NCBI RefSeq assembly: GCF_004784465.1
Contig: NZ_SRRU01000007.1
Span: forward strand, 363,401 to 427,400
Direction: 5' to 3'
From: Streptomyces griseoluteus
GTDB taxonomy: Bacteria; Actinomycetota; Actinomycetes; Streptomycetales; Streptomycetaceae
Length of the DNA: 64,000 nucleotides
The notes beneath the pieces were generated by a model, which had not been told where the DNA came from, ran no database searches, and was given only the letters and a program-made list of their open reading frames with translations. The translations under genes were made by a program, and so were the position numbers. Positions 33,801 through 42,197 of the stretch are shown in pieces. Within the stretch, counting starts at the first letter, position 1. Every line of letters begins with the position of its first letter.

Positions 33801-35486
33801 GACGTGCCCGAAGCGGAGGACGGCGCCCCGAAGGCGTCCCTGCCAGCGCTGCGGGAGGCGTACCGGGCCGCGTCGCAGGTGTACGAGAAGGTAGGCGTCG
33901 GCGCCGACCTGCGCGCCGAACAGGCCCGCGCCGAGAGCGACGAGAGCGCCGCCCGCGCCGACCTGGACCGGCTCAGCAACAAGGTCCGCACCCGCGCCGA
34001 ACAGCTCCTCGAGTCGCCCGACGGCTCCGACGGCCCCTCCCGGCAGGCGGCCGCCGCCCGCGCCGAGGAACTGGTGCAACTGCTGGAGACCCGCATGTCC
34101 ACGGCGAGCGAACAGCTCGGCCGGCTGCGCGGCGAGGCCGAGCGGCACGCCCCCGAGGAGGGCGAGGCGCACACCGAGCTGCCCGAGGACCTCCAGCCGC
34201 GCGACGCAGAGCACGCCCAGGCCCTGCTGCGCACCGCCACCGCCGAACTCGCCACCCGCACCGCGGCGCTGACCGAGGCCCGCGCCGCGCACGCCGAACT
34301 CCAGCACGCGCACCGCACCGCCGAAGACGGCGCGGGCGGCTTCGACGAGGTCGCGGCGATGCTCGGTGACCTGCTGCGCGAACCGGCCGCCGAGGACGAG
34401 CGGGAGGACCCCGAGCCCTACCCCGGCACCCTGGAGGAGGCCCGGCAGTCCGCCGCCGAGGCCCGCCGCTCGCTGCGCGGCTGCGCCGCCGACCTCTCCG
34501 CTGCCGACACCGCCGTCCGCGAGGCCTGCGACATCCTGGTACGGCACGCCAACTCCACCCGCTACGAGCAGGTCCGCACCCCGGCCCGGCAGCAGATCCG
34601 CGAACTGCCCGCCGCCGCGCTGCCCGAGCACGCCCAGAAGTGGGCCGACGCCTTCGCACCCCGGCTGCGCGTCCTCACCGACGAGCTGGCCCAGTTGGAG
34701 CGCAACCGCGACTCGATCGTGGACCGGCTCCGGGGCCTGGTGGAGTCCTCCCTCGCCACCCTCCGCTCCGCCCAGCGGCTCTCCCGGCTGCCGGAGGGAC
34801 TCGGCGAGTGGTCCGGGCAGGAGTTCCTCCGCATCCGCTTCGAGGAGCCCGACCAGGCCACCCTCACCGAGCGGCTCGGCGAGGTCATCGACGAGGCGAC
34901 CCGCGCCGCCGTCAAGAAGAACTCCGACCTGCGCCGGGACGGCCTGTCCCTGCTGCTGCGCGGAGTGGCGGCCGCGCTCCAGCCCAAGGGCGTCGCGGTG
35001 GAGATCCTCAAGCCGGACGCGGTCCTGCGCGCCGAGCGGGTTCCCGTCGGCCAGATGGGCGACGTGTTCTCCGGCGGCCAGTTGCTCACCGCGGCCATCG
35101 CCCTCTACTGCACGATGGCCGCACTGCGCTCCAACGACCGGGGCCGCGACAAGCACCGGCACGCGGGCACGCTGTTCCTGGACAACCCTATCGGCCGCGC
35201 CAACGCGACATATCTGCTGGAGCTGCAGCGCGCCGTGTCCGACGCGCTGGGCGTCCAGCTGCTGTACACCACCGGCCTGTTCGACACCACCGCGCTGGCC
35301 GAGTTCCCGCTCGTCATCCGGCTGCGCAACGACGCCGACCTCCGGGCCGGGCTGAAGTACATCAGCGTGGAGGAACACCTCCGGCCGGGCCTGCCGCAGC
35401 AGCGGCAGGACGGGGAGGCGGTACGCAGTGAGATCACCGCGACCCGGATGTACAAGCGGCCGTCGGCTGGGGTGCCCTCAGTCTGA
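30837..35486 (+). CDS. SMC-like ATPase (MukB/MksB/JetC-type), SMC operon gene 3
   Basis: 1549 residues. Walker A at 64-70 (FLENGGGKSVLLK), then a globular head, long Ala/Glu/Arg-rich coiled coils (about 270-640 and 800-1290) split by a non-coiled block (about 660-790) that could be a hinge, then the ABC signature FSGGQ (Ser1412) and Walker B LFLDNPIG (Asp1449). This N-head, coil, hinge, coil, C-head order is the SMC/MukB plan. The residue after the Walker B Asp is Asn1450, not the usual catalytic Glu. It is expected to act with the two upstream proteins on DNA. The gene overlaps the convergent permease by nine bases. Confidence 0.82.
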   Translation: MYELSRVRLYSIGPAGARYADTVLDMRGVGAPVPDPAPTQAEFFEEEPVGPPRRPAPAGVLFLENGGGKSVLLKLIFSVMLPGHRNTLGGASSGVLRKFLLADDCGHVALEWQHVQTGECVVVGKVSEWRGRQVSNDPRKFAEAWYSFRPGPGLSLDNLPVAESTAVRPLVEGASGAQGRRRTMKGFRDALTEAGKNYPHLEAHWEETHERWTEHLGDLGLDPELFRYQREMNADEGEAAGLFAVKKDSDFTDLLLRAVTDTRDTDGLADLVGGFGNKLGRRAELIAERDFTAGSVDLLGRIVEATDARTRAREVHTGAERRTRTLARRLSARAVRERVRATDLAQRVTAAADTVTQSEGARERSALIAAELAYRHASLALAAAEKAAAAQKRELADARTLHSAWQAAEVVLRHRAAADRVARVSAAIQEAERDAAPALAARARAAVDLVRALHAAAGNAEALANEEEERSAALQEVSDAAYRDSTSAATDAQRARSEIGHLRQRLTEVEQETAEAVRAGWLDDTAPDADPARAALAASDAEKTAVAAWDTAREAARAAVEHARETAAAESRAELTAARAADAATAAERAHEAERRLAEALAAEERLAELLGLPAAGAARSAIPAPRDGSDASEPVRDGAGGGPLTAEELDRFADELRGLLDDAVSAAERTLFDLRTAAADDTRILSALGDGGLLPPGPDVLATVEYLGEHGIPALPGWRYLAQAVDPADHARVLATRPELVDGVIITDPDTHARAREALGEAALLPRSAVAVGTAAALLAPAPAAEARPTDVFLVPPNPAMHDEHAADEERQALRARATERDDEIRALAARLGKDRELAARLASWRTGCPAGRIVELAAAAEEARAFADETEAELTEARTARAEAEETAAEATRLRDERQEAAQRASRVADALAGLAHRLRERATWQVKLRELADDAAESEARTQSCLERARAADEDRRATQRGADDARRTARALRAERAEIAGAPDDVPEAEDGAPKASLPALREAYRAASQVYEKVGVGADLRAEQARAESDESAARADLDRLSNKVRTRAEQLLESPDGSDGPSRQAAAARAEELVQLLETRMSTASEQLGRLRGEAERHAPEEGEAHTELPEDLQPRDAEHAQALLRTATAELATRTAALTEARAAHAELQHAHRTAEDGAGGFDEVAAMLGDLLREPAAEDEREDPEPYPGTLEEARQSAAEARRSLRGCAADLSAADTAVREACDILVRHANSTRYEQVRTPARQQIRELPAAALPEHAQKWADAFAPRLRVLTDELAQLERNRDSIVDRLRGLVESSLATLRSAQRLSRLPEGLGEWSGQEFLRIRFEEPDQATLTERLGEVIDEATRAAVKKNSDLRRDGLSLLLRGVAAALQPKGVAVEILKPDAVLRAERVPVGQMGDVFSGGQLLTAAIALYCTMAALRSNDRGRDKHRHAGTLFLDNPIGRANATYLLELQRAVSDALGVQLLYTTGLFDTTALAEFPLVIRLRNDADLRAGLKYISVEEHLRPGLPQQRQDGEAVRSEITATRMYKRPSAGVPSV

Positions 35487-37040
35487 CGCGGGCGTCGGCT
35501 CGGAGGTCTCCGCGGGGACCTCCAGCCGGTGCTCCGCCAGCACCCCCGTCCGGTGCCGCTGGACGAACCAGTAGTACGCGAACCCGCCGCCCGCGATCAC
35601 CGCGACGAACAGCACCGCGCCCCACCGCAGATACCAGTGGTAGGGCGCGCTCGCGTTGTACACCGCCGGACGCGGCCAGATCAGGTTGAGGGTCATCCCC
35701 GCGCCCCACACCACCGCGACCACGTTGACGGCCAGCCCCCAGCGGCCGAGCGAGAACCGCCCCTCCCCGGCCGGGGTCCATCGGCCGCGCAGCCGTGCCA
35801 CGAGCATCGGCGCGGTCACGCCCAGGTAGGCCAGGTAGATCATGATGATGCCGATGCTGGTGACCACGGTGAAGATCTGCGGCTGACGGATGTTGACCAC
35901 CAGGATCGCCAGCGCCAGCACCCCGATCACCACGGCCGGCACCACCGGCGTCCGGAAACGCGGACTCACCCGGGCCAGCACCGAGGAGGCGGGCAGGTTG
36001 TTGTCCCGTGCCATGGCGAAGGCCAGCCGGATCGCCGCCGTGTGCACGGCCAGCGCGCACACCGTGACCGCGATCAGCACGCACCACAGCATCCCCTTGC
36101 CGGCCGTCGGCCCGAGCACGTCCAGCACCACGTACTGGAGCCCGTCCGTGGACAGCTTGTCGCCCTTGAGGCTGGAGACGCTCATCAGCGCCAGCAGCAG
36201 CACCAGGCCGCCCAGTACGAAGGAGGCGATGATCGCCCGCAGGATGGCGCGGGGCGCGTTCCGGGAGGGGTTCAGCGACTCCTCGCCGAGCGAGGCGGCG
36301 GTGTCGAAGCCGTACATCACGTACGCCGACGCCAGCGACGCCACCAGGAACGCGCCGAGATAACCGGCGCCGTGGCCCGCGCCGGTGCCGTTGGTCTCCA
36401 GCACGACCCGCGGGCCACGGGTGATGTGGACGGCCAGCATGACGATCAGCACCACACTGGCGACCAGCTCGATGAACACCCCCGCGGTGTTGATCCGGGC
36501 CATCAGCTTCACGCCGAAGGCGTTGACCAGCGTGGTGAACAGGATCAACACGGCCGCCAGCACCACCGCGTTGGTCGCCACGTCGTAGGTTCCGGTGCCG
36601 TCCCCGACGAACTGGAAGGCGGACGATATCTGCGGCAGCGTGAGCTGGTAGGCCAGCGCCACCGCCGCGATCGACACGATGGATGCCACAAGCATCATCC
36701 ACCCGGCGAGCCAGCCGAGGTGCGGATTGCCGATCCGCTTCGACCAGTTGTAGACCGAGCCCGCCACCGGATGCCGGGCCGCCAGCTCCGCGAAGCAGAG
36801 GGCCACCGCGAACTGGCCCGCGAACACCATCGGCCACGACCACCAGTAGGCGGGACCGCCGCTGCCGTAGCCGAAGTAGAACAGCTGGAAGGTGCCAGTC
36901 AGGATGGAGATGTAGCTGATCCCGGCGGCGAAGGTGTGGAAGTTGCCCAGCGTCCGCTTGAGTTCGGGCCGGTACCCGAACTCCGCGAGTTCGCTGTCGT
37001 CGTGCCCGTGCGTGCCTGACGGCGGTGCTGCCTTGGTCAT
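35478..37040 (-). CDS. APC-family permease of the betaine island
   Basis: 520 residues from the ATG at 37040, with AGGAG upstream. About twelve membrane helices; GNFHTFAAGISYISILTGTF in TM1 and VMYGFDTAASLGEESLNPSR are typical of the amino acid/choline transporter (ACT) branch of the APC superfamily. It lies 61 bases downstream of the Rieske oxygenase gene on the same strand and is last in the island, so it probably imports betaine, choline or a methylated glycine (inference from context). Confidence 0.85.
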   Translation of the reverse strand: MTKAAPPSGTHGHDDSELAEFGYRPELKRTLGNFHTFAAGISYISILTGTFQLFYFGYGSGGPAYWWSWPMVFAGQFAVALCFAELAARHPVAGSVYNWSKRIGNPHLGWLAGWMMLVASIVSIAAVALAYQLTLPQISSAFQFVGDGTGTYDVATNAVVLAAVLILFTTLVNAFGVKLMARINTAGVFIELVASVVLIVMLAVHITRGPRVVLETNGTGAGHGAGYLGAFLVASLASAYVMYGFDTAASLGEESLNPSRNAPRAILRAIIASFVLGGLVLLLALMSVSSLKGDKLSTDGLQYVVLDVLGPTAGKGMLWCVLIAVTVCALAVHTAAIRLAFAMARDNNLPASSVLARVSPRFRTPVVPAVVIGVLALAILVVNIRQPQIFTVVTSIGIIMIYLAYLGVTAPMLVARLRGRWTPAGEGRFSLGRWGLAVNVVAVVWGAGMTLNLIWPRPAVYNASAPYHWYLRWGAVLFVAVIAGGGFAYYWFVQRHRTGVLAEHRLEVPAETSEPTPASD

Positions 37041-37101
37041 CGGTGTGACTCCTGGGGGCAGAGGGAAACGGGAGCGGCCGTGTCCTACCCCGCTTCGGCG
37101 C

Positions 37102-38232
37102 TCACGGAGCCTGTTCGCCCAGCTTCTCCCGCAGCCATCCATGGAACGCCCCGATGTGGTGCTCGGCCGGCACCAGCACCCCGCCCCCGCGATAGGCGCG
37201 CGAGGACATGGCGGGCTGGGTGCGCTCGCACGCCGCGAAGTCCTGGACGTTGACCCGGTGGAACAGCTCCGCCGACTTCGACACGTCGGCCCCCGACGCC
37301 ACCACCTCCGGTGCGTACAGCCAGTCGCACTCCACCACCGTGCGGTCCTCGGCCAGCGGGAACATACGGTGCAGGATGACGTGGTCGGGGACGAGGTTGA
37401 CGAAGACGTTGGGCCGGACGGTGATGGCGTAGTAGCGCCGGTCCTGCTCCTCGGCCACCTCCGGGAGCCGGCCGAAGCCCGCGCTGCCGTCCACCGTGAA
37501 CCCCGCCACCCCCGCGCCGAACTCGGCGCCGTGGCCCACGTGGACTTGAGCCGCGTAGCCGTCCGCGAACTCCGGGAGCACCTCGGTGAGTTCGGGGTGG
37601 ATGGTGGCGCAGTGGTAGCACTCCATGAAGTTCTCGACGATCAGCTTCCAGTTGGCCCGCACGTCGTAGGTGACCCGCTTGCCGAGGGCCAGGTGCTCGG
37701 TGCCGTAGTGCTCGATGGCCGCCGGGTCGCCCAGCCGCTCCGCGGCCGCGTGCTGGACGGTGCCCTCGAAGGAGGGCGGCGCGTCGGCCAGGCACAGCCA
37801 GGCGTAGCCCAGCCATTCCCGCAGGGCGACCTTGACCAGCCCGTACCGGTCCCGGTCCACGTCCGGCATCTTCGTCAGGTTGGGCGCGGCGACCAGCCTC
37901 CCGTCGAGCCCGTACGTCCAGGCGTGGTACGGGCATTGCAGGCCGCGGCGGACCTCGCCGGACTCCTCGGTGCACAGCCGGGCGCCCCGGTGCCGGCAGA
38001 CGTTGAGGAAGGCCCGCAGCACGCCGGTGCGGTCGCGGGTGACGAGCACGCTCTCCCGGCCGACCCGGACCGTACGGAAGGCGCCGGGCCGGTCCAGGTC
38101 GGCGCTGCGCACGGCGCAGAACCACATCGACTCCAGCAGCGCCTCCTGTTCGCGCCGGAAGACGTCGGGGTCGGTGTAGTAGCGGCCGGGAAGGGTGGGG
38201 ATCAGGCTGGGGGAGACCGGGGTCGTCGTCAT
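37102..38232 (-). CDS. Rieske oxygenase, glycine-betaine demethylase type (GbcA-like)
   Basis: 376 residues. The [2Fe-2S] ligands Cys79, His81, Cys100 and His103 lie in VCRHRGARLC and QCPYHAW; the mononuclear iron site is in VENFMECYHCATIHPEL. The sequence resembles stachydrine/glycine-betaine monooxygenase alpha subunits, which convert betaine to dimethylglycine and formaldehyde. The downstream steps are encoded by its two upstream neighbours. The ATG overlaps the sarcosine oxidase stop (ATGA). Its reductase partner (GbcB) is not encoded in the window. Confidence 0.85.
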   Translation of the reverse strand: MTTTPVSPSLIPTLPGRYYTDPDVFRREQEALLESMWFCAVRSADLDRPGAFRTVRVGRESVLVTRDRTGVLRAFLNVCRHRGARLCTEESGEVRRGLQCPYHAWTYGLDGRLVAAPNLTKMPDVDRDRYGLVKVALREWLGYAWLCLADAPPSFEGTVQHAAAERLGDPAAIEHYGTEHLALGKRVTYDVRANWKLIVENFMECYHCATIHPELTEVLPEFADGYAAQVHVGHGAEFGAGVAGFTVDGSAGFGRLPEVAEEQDRRYYAITVRPNVFVNLVPDHVILHRMFPLAEDRTVVECDWLYAPEVVASGADVSKSAELFHRVNVQDFAACERTQPAMSSRAYRGGGVLVPAEHHIGAFHGWLREKLGEQAP

Positions 38233-39398
38233 GGCTGGGCTCCTCGGGCGGCCGGGGCGGTCAGGCGGGCGGGGTCGAACAGGCCGGTCGGGTGCGGGGT
38301 GGAGCCGGTCAGCGCGAGGTCGGCCAGGATCTCGCCGACGACCGGCACGAACTTGAAGCCGTGCCCGGAGAAACCGCAGGCCACGGTGACGGACTCCGGG
38401 TGCGCGGGGTGCCGGGCGATCACGAAGTGCTCGTCCGGGGTGTTGGAGTACATGCAGGTGGCGGCCTTCAGGAAGGTGCCGGGCAGGTCGGGGATCAGCG
38501 CCGCCATGTGGTCAGCCATGGCCCGGACCTCGTGTTCGTGCACCGTCCGGTCGATGGTCTCCGGCGTGGTGTGCTGCCCCTTGCGGAAGAACGCGACCTT
38601 GGCGCCCTTCCGGGGGCCGTCGATGGCGGGGAAGCCGTACACCTGGACGCCGTCCGCGTCCTCCCAGATGTAGACGGGGTGCCGCTCCGGCTCGAACGGC
38701 CCGGTGCCGCCCGTCGGCTGGAACCAGTACATGACCTGCCGCTCCACGGTGATCGGCACGCCGATGTCCGCGAGCAGCCGGGGCGCCCAGGCGCCGGGGC
38801 AGATCACCAGCTGCCCGGCGGTGTACGTGTTCTCGCCGGTGTGCACGCGCACCCCGTCCCGGTACGGCTCCCAGCGCACCACCGGTTCCTCGAAGCGCAG
38901 CTCCGCGCCCTGCCGGGTGGCGAGCTGGAGATGGGCGGCGACCATGTTCTCCGGGCGCAGCAGCCCCGCCTTCGCCTCGAAGAGGGCCACCTCGTCGTCG
39001 GCCGGGGCCAGGGTGGGGAAGCGGCGCCGGATCTCCTTGGCGTCCAGCATCTCGTGGGGCAGGTCCCACTCGGTGGCCGAGCGCAGCGAGCCGGAGACGG
39101 TACGGGAGTCCGGCCGGCCGACCATCGCGCCGCCGCACAGGACGGAGACCTCCCGGCCGGTGGCCCGCTCCAGGTCCTCGTACAGCTCGTAGGCGCGGAG
39201 CAGCAGGGGTACGTACGCCGGGTCCTCGAAGTAGGACTGGCGGGTGATGCGGGAACCGCCGTGGCTGGAGCCCCGGTCGTGCACCGGGCCGAACTTCTCC
39301 AGCCCGAGCACCCGCGCGCCGCGTGCGGAGAGGTGGTGGGCGGCGGCGCTGCCCATGCCGCCCAGGCCGATGACGATCACGTCGTAGGTGGGGGACAC
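38229..39398 (-). CDS. solA: Monomeric sarcosine oxidase
   Basis: 389 residues from a GTG preceded by AGGAGGT. The dinucleotide motif GLGGMGSAAAHHL is near the N-terminus and SSHGGSRITRQSYFEDPAYV follows. Cys315 in CMYSNTPDEHF sits exactly where monomeric sarcosine oxidase binds FAD covalently. It oxidises sarcosine (or N-methyl amino acids) to glycine, formaldehyde and H2O2. Context (betaine oxygenase downstream, dimethylglycine oxidase-like gene upstream) supports sarcosine as substrate. Overlaps the next gene by four bases. Confidence 0.92.
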   Translation of the reverse strand: MSPTYDVIVIGLGGMGSAAAHHLSARGARVLGLEKFGPVHDRGSSHGGSRITRQSYFEDPAYVPLLLRAYELYEDLERATGREVSVLCGGAMVGRPDSRTVSGSLRSATEWDLPHEMLDAKEIRRRFPTLAPADDEVALFEAKAGLLRPENMVAAHLQLATRQGAELRFEEPVVRWEPYRDGVRVHTGENTYTAGQLVICPGAWAPRLLADIGVPITVERQVMYWFQPTGGTGPFEPERHPVYIWEDADGVQVYGFPAIDGPRKGAKVAFFRKGQHTTPETIDRTVHEHEVRAMADHMAALIPDLPGTFLKAATCMYSNTPDEHFVIARHPAHPESVTVACGFSGHGFKFVPVVGEILADLALTGSTPHPTGLFDPARLTAPAARGAQP

Positions 39399-39436
39399 TT
39401 CTGTCGGACCTCCTGGGGTGGGGCGGAGCCGTCCCG

Positions 39437-41917
39437 TCAGCGGCGGATGCGGGTCATCTCCGGGTCGAACAGCGGCTCCTCGGCGACGGTCGCGGGGACC
39501 TTCTCGCCGAAGTACTCGATGTGCACGCCCGTGCCGGGGGTGAGGCCCGCCGGGAGCCAGGCGTAGGCGACGCACCGGCCCAGCGTGTAGCCGTACCCCG
39601 CGCTGGTCACGTAGCCCGCGGTCGTGCCGTCCACCGACACCGGTTCGCTGCCGAGTACCACGGCGGCCGGGTCGTCCAGCAGCAGCGGGGTCAGCCTGCG
39701 GGTGGGCTCGGGGCGGTGGCGCAGGGCGTCGCGGCCTGCGAAGTCGCCCTTGTCCATCCGTACGGCGAAGCCGACGCCCGCCTCGGCCGGGGTGTGCTCG
39801 GCGGTCATGTCGGTGCCCCAGGCGCGGTAGCCCTTCTCCAGCCGGAGCGAGTTGAACGCCGAGCGTCCGGCCGCGATCACCCCCAGCTCCCGGCCCGCCT
39901 CCCACAGGGTGTCCCAGAGCCTGAGGCCGAGGTCGGCGGTGGTGTACAGCTCCCAGCCCAGCTCGCCGACGTAGCTCAGGCGCAGGGCGGTGACCGGGAC
40001 ATGGCCGATGTGGGCGCGCTTGGCGCGGAAGTAGCCGAAGCCCTCGTGGGAGAAGTCGTCCCCGGTCAACGGCTGCACCAGGGCGCGGGCCAGCGGGCCC
40101 CAGACGCCGACGCAGCAGGTGCCGGAGGTGATGTCCCGGACCTGTACTCCCGCGGGGGCGTGCCGGACGAGGTGGTCGAGGTCGGCGGGGGAGTTGGCGC
40201 CGATCTGGAAGTGGTCCTCGGCCAGGCGGGCCACGGTGAGGTCGGAGCGGATGCCGCCGTCGTCGTCCAGGAGGAGGGTGTACGTGACGGCGCCGGGCCG
40301 CTTGCGGAGCCTGTTGGTGGTCATGCGGTCGAGGAAGTCCAGGGCGCCGGGGCCGGTCACCTCCAGGCGGCGCAGGGGAGTCATGTCGTAGAGGGCGACG
40401 CGCTCGCGGGTGGCGTGGGCTTCGGCGGCGGCGACGGGGGACCAGTAGCGGGCCGACCAGGGGCCGCGCTCGGGCAACTCGGCGCCGAGGGAAGCCACCA
40501 GCGGGGCGTTCGCCTCGTACCAGTGGGGACGCTCCCAGCCGCCGCCCTCCAGGAAGAACGCACCGAGCTGCTCCTGCCGGGCGTGGAAGGGGCTGACGCG
40601 CAGCGGGCGGGGTCGTTCCATCGGCTGGAGGGGGTGGATGACGTCGTACACCTCGACGAACTGCTGTGAACCGCGTTCACGGACGTACGCGGGTGAACGC
40701 TGTGCTCCCTCGAATCGCGTGACATCGCAGTCGTGCACGTCGATCGACGGCCGGCCGTCAACCATCCATTCGGCCACCGCCCTGGCCACACCCGCGGAGT
40801 GCGTGACCCACACCGCCTCGGCCAGCCAGAAACCGCGCAGTTCACGGGTCTCCCCGAGCACCGGCATGCCGTCCGGGGTGAACGAGAACACCCCGTTGAA
40901 CCCGCTCTCCACCTCGGCCCCGCGCAGTGCCGGCACCAGCCGCCGGGCATCCGCCCAGCTCGGCGCCCAGTCCTCCTCGGTGAAGGGATACGAGGACGGC
41001 ATCTCCATCCCCCGCCCCCGCGCCGCGTCGTACCCCGGCACGCCGAACGGGTCCACGGGCAGCGGCCGGTGCGCGTAGGAGCCGATGCCGATCCGGTCGT
41101 GGTGCTGGCGGAAGTACAGGTCGGCGTCCTGGAAGCGGAGGATGGGAAGGGTCGCCTCGGCGCGTGCCCCGCTCAGCTCGGGCAGCGGCCGGGTCCGGGC
41201 GTACTGGTGCGCCAGCGGCTGCAGCGGCACGTCGGCCCCGGCCATCCGCCCGATCACCGGGCCCCAGAAGCCGGCCGCCGAGACGACATGGTCGGCCGGG
41301 AAGACGCCCCGGTCAGTGATGACGCCGCTGACCCGGCCGTCCGCCCGCTCGATGCCGGTGACGGTGTGCCGGTCGAGGAAACGGGCGCCGCGTGCGGTGG
41401 CCCGGTCGAGCTGGGCACGGCAGGCGAGCAGGGCACGGGCCAGCCCGTCCTCCGGCGTGTGGAAGCCGCCCAGCACCACCGACTCGTCCAGCAGCGGCCA
41501 GAGTTCCTTGCAGCGGGCGGTGCTCACCACCTCGCCCCGCACGCCCCAGGCCGCGGCGAGCCCGGCCCTGCGGTGCAGGTCGGCGAGGCGCTCGGGGGTG
41601 GTGGCCAGCTCCAGACCGCCGACCGGCTCGAAGCAGGGGACGCCGTCGTGGCTGAGCGAGCCGAACTTCTCCACGGTGTACCGGGCGAACCCGGTCAGCG
41701 TCTTCGACGGGCTGGTCCGGAAGACCAGCCCCGGCGCGTGCGAGGTGGAGCCGCCGGGGGCGGGCAGCGGGCCCTGTTCGAGGACGGTGACGTCCGTCCA
41801 GCCGCGCGCGGTCAGCTCGTCGGCGAGCGAGCAGCCGACGATTCCGGCGCCGACGACGACGACGCGCGGGGAGGTCCCGGGTGACGGGTGCGGACGGTCT
41901 TCGGGCGTTGCGGACAT
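39437..41917 (-). CDS. Dimethylglycine oxidase/dehydrogenase-like, FAD + GcvT fusion
   Basis: 826 residues. An N-terminal DAO-type FAD domain (VVVVGAGIVGCSLADEL) has His60 in STSHAPGL at the position of the covalent flavin histidine of dimethylglycine dehydrogenases. From about residue 450 the C-terminal part is a GcvT-like folate domain (MTPLRRLEVTGPGALDFLDR, LRLSYVGELGWELY, LRLEKGYRAWGTDMT). It demethylates dimethylglycine to sarcosine, passing the methyl as methylene-THF. First gene of the minus-strand betaine operon; AAGGAGG precedes the ATG. A CTGTTGCGCA word lies 55 bases upstream. Confidence 0.88.
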   Translation of the reverse strand: MSATPEDRPHPSPGTSPRVVVVGAGIVGCSLADELTARGWTDVTVLEQGPLPAPGGSTSHAPGLVFRTSPSKTLTGFARYTVEKFGSLSHDGVPCFEPVGGLELATTPERLADLHRRAGLAAAWGVRGEVVSTARCKELWPLLDESVVLGGFHTPEDGLARALLACRAQLDRATARGARFLDRHTVTGIERADGRVSGVITDRGVFPADHVVSAAGFWGPVIGRMAGADVPLQPLAHQYARTRPLPELSGARAEATLPILRFQDADLYFRQHHDRIGIGSYAHRPLPVDPFGVPGYDAARGRGMEMPSSYPFTEEDWAPSWADARRLVPALRGAEVESGFNGVFSFTPDGMPVLGETRELRGFWLAEAVWVTHSAGVARAVAEWMVDGRPSIDVHDCDVTRFEGAQRSPAYVRERGSQQFVEVYDVIHPLQPMERPRPLRVSPFHARQEQLGAFFLEGGGWERPHWYEANAPLVASLGAELPERGPWSARYWSPVAAAEAHATRERVALYDMTPLRRLEVTGPGALDFLDRMTTNRLRKRPGAVTYTLLLDDDGGIRSDLTVARLAEDHFQIGANSPADLDHLVRHAPAGVQVRDITSGTCCVGVWGPLARALVQPLTGDDFSHEGFGYFRAKRAHIGHVPVTALRLSYVGELGWELYTTADLGLRLWDTLWEAGRELGVIAAGRSAFNSLRLEKGYRAWGTDMTAEHTPAEAGVGFAVRMDKGDFAGRDALRHRPEPTRRLTPLLLDDPAAVVLGSEPVSVDGTTAGYVTSAGYGYTLGRCVAYAWLPAGLTPGTGVHIEYFGEKVPATVAEEPLFDPEMTRIRR

Positions 41918-41972
41918 GCCCCTCCTTGCGCGGACGGGGGTGGGGGAGGTCGGGCACCGACCAGTGCCTCTG

Positions 41973-41982
41973 CTGTTGCGCA
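41973..41982. promoter_or_regulatory. Candidate IclR site, betaine operon side
   Basis: CTGTTGCGCA, followed by TCGCACG, upstream of the dimethylglycine gene. The same 10-bp word recurs at 43120-43129 on the other side of the iclR gene. A looser TTGCG copy follows at 41994. Confidence 0.5.
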
Positions 41983-42125
41983 TCGCACGATGGGTTGCGT
42001 GGTGGGGAACATAGTGAGAACGCCGTGACAGCGCCGTCAAGAGGCACATGTGAACGCTTGGCAGAACGAGTCGGGGTCGCCGAGACCGTCCGGACACGCG
42101 GGGGAGGCGAAGCCCCTGCACACGG

Positions 42126-42160
42126 CGCCGCGGCACCGGCGACTCCCCGGTGCCGCGGCG
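42126..42160 (-). terminator. Terminator of the iclR gene
   Basis: Perfect 14-bp stem CGCCGCGGCACCGG / CCGGTGCCGCGGCG with a 7-base loop, 37 bases beyond the iclR stop codon. Confidence 0.85.
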
Positions 42161-42197
42161 TGATTGCCGGGCCGCCGAACGTCCGCCCGGCCCTCCG

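Noticed and set aside
30822..35378. A 1518-codon open frame opposite the SMC-like gene
   Set aside because: Same cause: antisense reading of GC-rich third positions. The plus frame has Walker motifs, coiled coil and a proper start.
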